Shown one piece after another: positions 5,158 through 5,944 of a stretch of DNA of 5,944 nucleotides. Each line of letters starts with the position of its first letter. Position 1 is the stretch's first letter. Source of the stretch: Syntrophales bacterium (GTDB taxonomy: Bacteria; Desulfobacterota; Syntrophia; Syntrophales; UBA2192); contig JALOPC010000111.1 of assembly GCA_025454095.1 (NCBI GenBank), positions 1 to 5,944 of the forward strand, read 5' to 3'. The translations under genes and the position numbers were made by a program. The notes below the pieces were generated by a model, which made no database searches, had not been told where the DNA came from, and saw only the letters and a list, made by a program, of their open reading frames with translations.

Positions 5158-5944
5158 AGAAGCTGAGCATGTGGGCACTGACGATTTCATTCTGTGTGAT
5201 GCTGGTTGCCGGCTGCGCAACGATGAACGCCGGGCCCGACCCGGCGGCGGAGGCTGCCGCCAAACCGGGAGCTCCGGCGCCCGCCGATGCGGCTGCCTCT
5301 GTCGGCTACATCGAGAAGATCGCCTTCGACAAGACGGCGGACAAGGAGAAAGTCATCGTCTCCACGTCCAAGCTCATGGGATACACGGCTTCCCGGGAGT
5401 CTGCCCGGACCCTCGTGCTCACCTTCGACAAGATGATGGTGCCCGATGAGCTGAAGAAGAAGACCGCCGAGGGCAGCCTCAAGGTTGTCGAGGGCGTAAC
5501 CGGCGATCAGATGAAATCGGGCGAACGGCCCGTTGCCACCCTGAAGATCGTGCTGCGGGACGCCGTGCCGCACCTCGTCCGCGAAGAGGGAAACCAGCTC
5601 ATCGTCGAAGTCGACACGGTCAGCCTGCCCCACAGCGAGACGATAAAGAATGAAGTGGCCAAGATCGACGCGATGCGGCCCTCGCCGAAGACCCGCGAGG
5701 CCAAGGTCGAGAAGAAGGACGCCAAGGTGTACACGGGGCAGAAGATCACGGCCGATTTCCAGGATGCCAACGTACGCAGCGTCTTCCGACTCATCGCCGA
5801 GGTGAGCGGCCTCAACATCGTGGCCGGCGAGGACGTGAAAGGCACCGTCACGATGAAGCTCAACGAAATTCCCTGGGACCAGGCCCTGGAGACGGTTCTC
5901 GACATCCAGCAGCTCGGGACCAAGACGCAGGGCAACGTGATCGT
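5154..5944 (+). CDS. pilQ: Type IV pilus secretin PilQ, N-terminal part (runs off the window)
   Basis: PilQ forms the multimeric outer-membrane channel through which the pilus emerges. 263 codons are visible with no stop before the window ends. The ATG overlaps the pilP stop and has GAGGG (5143-5147) upstream. Residues 1-21 form a signal ending in LVAG-C, a lipobox with Cys21. The next residue is Ala, which in Lol-sorting systems is compatible with outer-membrane export. A short Ala/Pro linker (about 26-47) leads to an AMIN-type domain (about 50-155: IEKIAFDKTADKEKVIVSTS through LKIVLRDAV and LIVEVDTV), which in the family binds peptidoglycan. A charged linker (about 160-190) follows, then the secretin/TonB short N-terminal domain (about 196 onward: ADFQDANVRSVFRLIAEVSG, then NIVAGEDVKGTVTMKL and IPWDQALETVLD). 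Further N-domains and the beta-barrel must lie to the right. The STN block and operon position make the call firm. Confidence 0.95.
   Translation, partial: MKKLSMWALTISFCVMLVAGCATMNAGPDPAAEAAAKPGAPAPADAAASVGYIEKIAFDKTADKEKVIVSTSKLMGYTASRESARTLVLTFDKMMVPDELKKKTAEGSLKVVEGVTGDQMKSGERPVATLKIVLRDAVPHLVREEGNQLIVEVDTVSLPHSETIKNEVAKIDAMRPSPKTREAKVEKKDAKVYTGQKITADFQDANVRSVFRLIAEVSGLNIVAGEDVKGTVTMKLNEIPWDQALETVLDIQQLGTKTQGNVI

Overview
The window is a GC-rich stretch of bacterial chromosome with every supported gene on the + strand. The gene set is the C-terminus of a dUTPase, a DUF39/HcyBio-type homocysteine-biosynthesis protein, an FtsB-like divisome protein and the start of a pilMNOPQ type IV pilus operon. 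Together with a textbook sigma-54 promoter, this points to a Gram-negative anaerobe, most plausibly of the former Deltaproteobacteria (Desulfobacterota, e.g. a syntroph or sulfate reducer). That assignment is inferred from gene content and style; no search was run.

Layout. Bases 1-106 are the last codons of dut. Bases 107-317 hold a small hairpin, a weak sigma-70-like promoter candidate and two short tandem-repeat tracts: an 8-bp family starting GAAG, then a 9-bp family starting GAC. The second tract ends at the TTG start of the DUF39 gene (318-1523). An ftsB-like gene (1547-1813) follows 23 bp later, probably in the same transcript. Bases 1814-2329 (516 bp) carry an imperfect inverted repeat built from the same GAAGTT/GAAGC motifs, a clear Rho-independent terminator (1970-2000), about 100 bp with nothing recognised, a cluster of GC-rich dyads, a sigma-54 promoter (2215-2230) and a leader of roughly 90 nt. 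Then come pilM, pilN, pilO, pilP and the first 263 codons of pilQ, which runs off the window.

How the genes work together. PilM (cytoplasmic, actin-like), PilN and PilO (bitopic inner-membrane proteins) and PilP (periplasmic) form the alignment subcomplex that links the pilus motor to the outer-membrane secretin PilQ. The gene order is canonical and coupling is tight: ATGA overlaps at pilM/pilN and pilP/pilQ, 2 bp between pilN and pilO, and a pilP start inside pilO. The sigma-54 promoter implies the operon is switched on by an enhancer-binding protein. Upstream, the DUF39 protein probably supplies homocysteine/methionine by reductive sulfur transfer, and FtsB belongs to the FtsQLB division complex. 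No functional link between those two is evident beyond co-transcription.

The core genes are ordinary. The points worth a second look are the paired short-repeat families around the DUF39-ftsB unit, the sigma-54 control region, and the lipoprotein signal on PilQ rather than on PilP. I did not see a wholly new system.
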